21,328 bases of DNA from a virus: IMG/VR virus record IMGVR_UViG_3300030430_002663, positions 1 through 21,328 of that record. One strand, given 5' to 3'. This document shows, one piece after another, positions 21,280 through 21,328 of this stretch; positions within the stretch are counted from its first letter, which is position 1, and each line of letters begins with the position of its first letter. The position numbers and the translations under genes are program-made. The notes beneath the pieces were generated by a model. That model was given only the letters and a program-made list of their open reading frames with translations. It had not been told where the DNA came from and did not search any database.

Positions 21280-21328
21280 AACTAGAAGATTACATAGAAA
21301 AAAGAGGTATTAGTAGACGTTACTTTGC
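21276..21328 (+). CDS. Start of a gene cut by the window edge, possible helix-turn-helix protein
   Basis: Seventeen codons are visible (MKLEDYIEKRGISRRYF), starting on an ATGA overlap with the winged-helix gene. The pattern of a first helix followed by RGISRRYFA resembles the start of Cro/C1-type helix-turn-helix proteins, but too little is present to be sure. Confidence 0.45.
   Translation, partial: MKLEDYIEKRGISRRYF

Overview
The window is a gene-dense piece of a tailed-phage genome, most likely a small podovirus of a low-GC marine bacterium. The basis is the gene order tail tube A, tail tube B, GNAT-like core protein, three further internal core proteins, then tail fibres, which is the T7 order of genes 11 to 17. 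It is followed by a lysis region and by small basic proteins of types known from marine phages and algal viruses. No ribosomal RNA, convincing tRNA, integrase, transposase or CRISPR array is visible. The exact phage genus and host cannot be fixed from the sequence alone.

Layout: (1) 1-584, end of the capsid region: a probable head structural protein followed by a strong hairpin at the place where T7 has its main terminator. (2) 605-11321, tail nozzle and internal core: TtpA, an enlarged TtpB, and gp13-, gp14-, gp15- and gp16-like proteins, nearly all joined by stop/start overlaps. (3) 11373-15058, adhesion module: two tandem paralogous fibres sharing a T7-type N-terminus but with different C-termini, then two small structural proteins. 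(4) 15059-16423, four overlapping small membrane proteins, including a two-helix protein with a canonical EF-hand loop and a 3TM-type holin. (5) 16420-18458, a run of eight tiny Lys/Arg-rich proteins of mostly unknown function with a T4-type lysozyme among them. (6) 18459-20863, a minus-strand operon that meets the late operon stop-to-stop. It encodes a PD-(D/E)XK exonuclease, a coiled-coil peptide, a candidate annealing protein and two unknown proteins. (7) 20864-20958, a divergent control region with crossed promoters, followed by a plus-strand winged-helix protein and the start of another gene.

The plus-strand genes look like one late unit (virion assembly, adhesion, lysis). The minus-strand genes look like an early or middle recombination and replication unit. 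The late-strand terminator lies about 230 bases inside the convergent territory, so late transcripts should run antisense across the last minus-strand gene. The most interesting parts are the basic-protein cluster, the EF-hand membrane protein, the candidate exonuclease/annealase pair and the crossed promoters. Several genes are shorter than 60 codons (15059, 16420, 17157, 17460, 18342, 19824) and were found by reading the gaps between longer genes.
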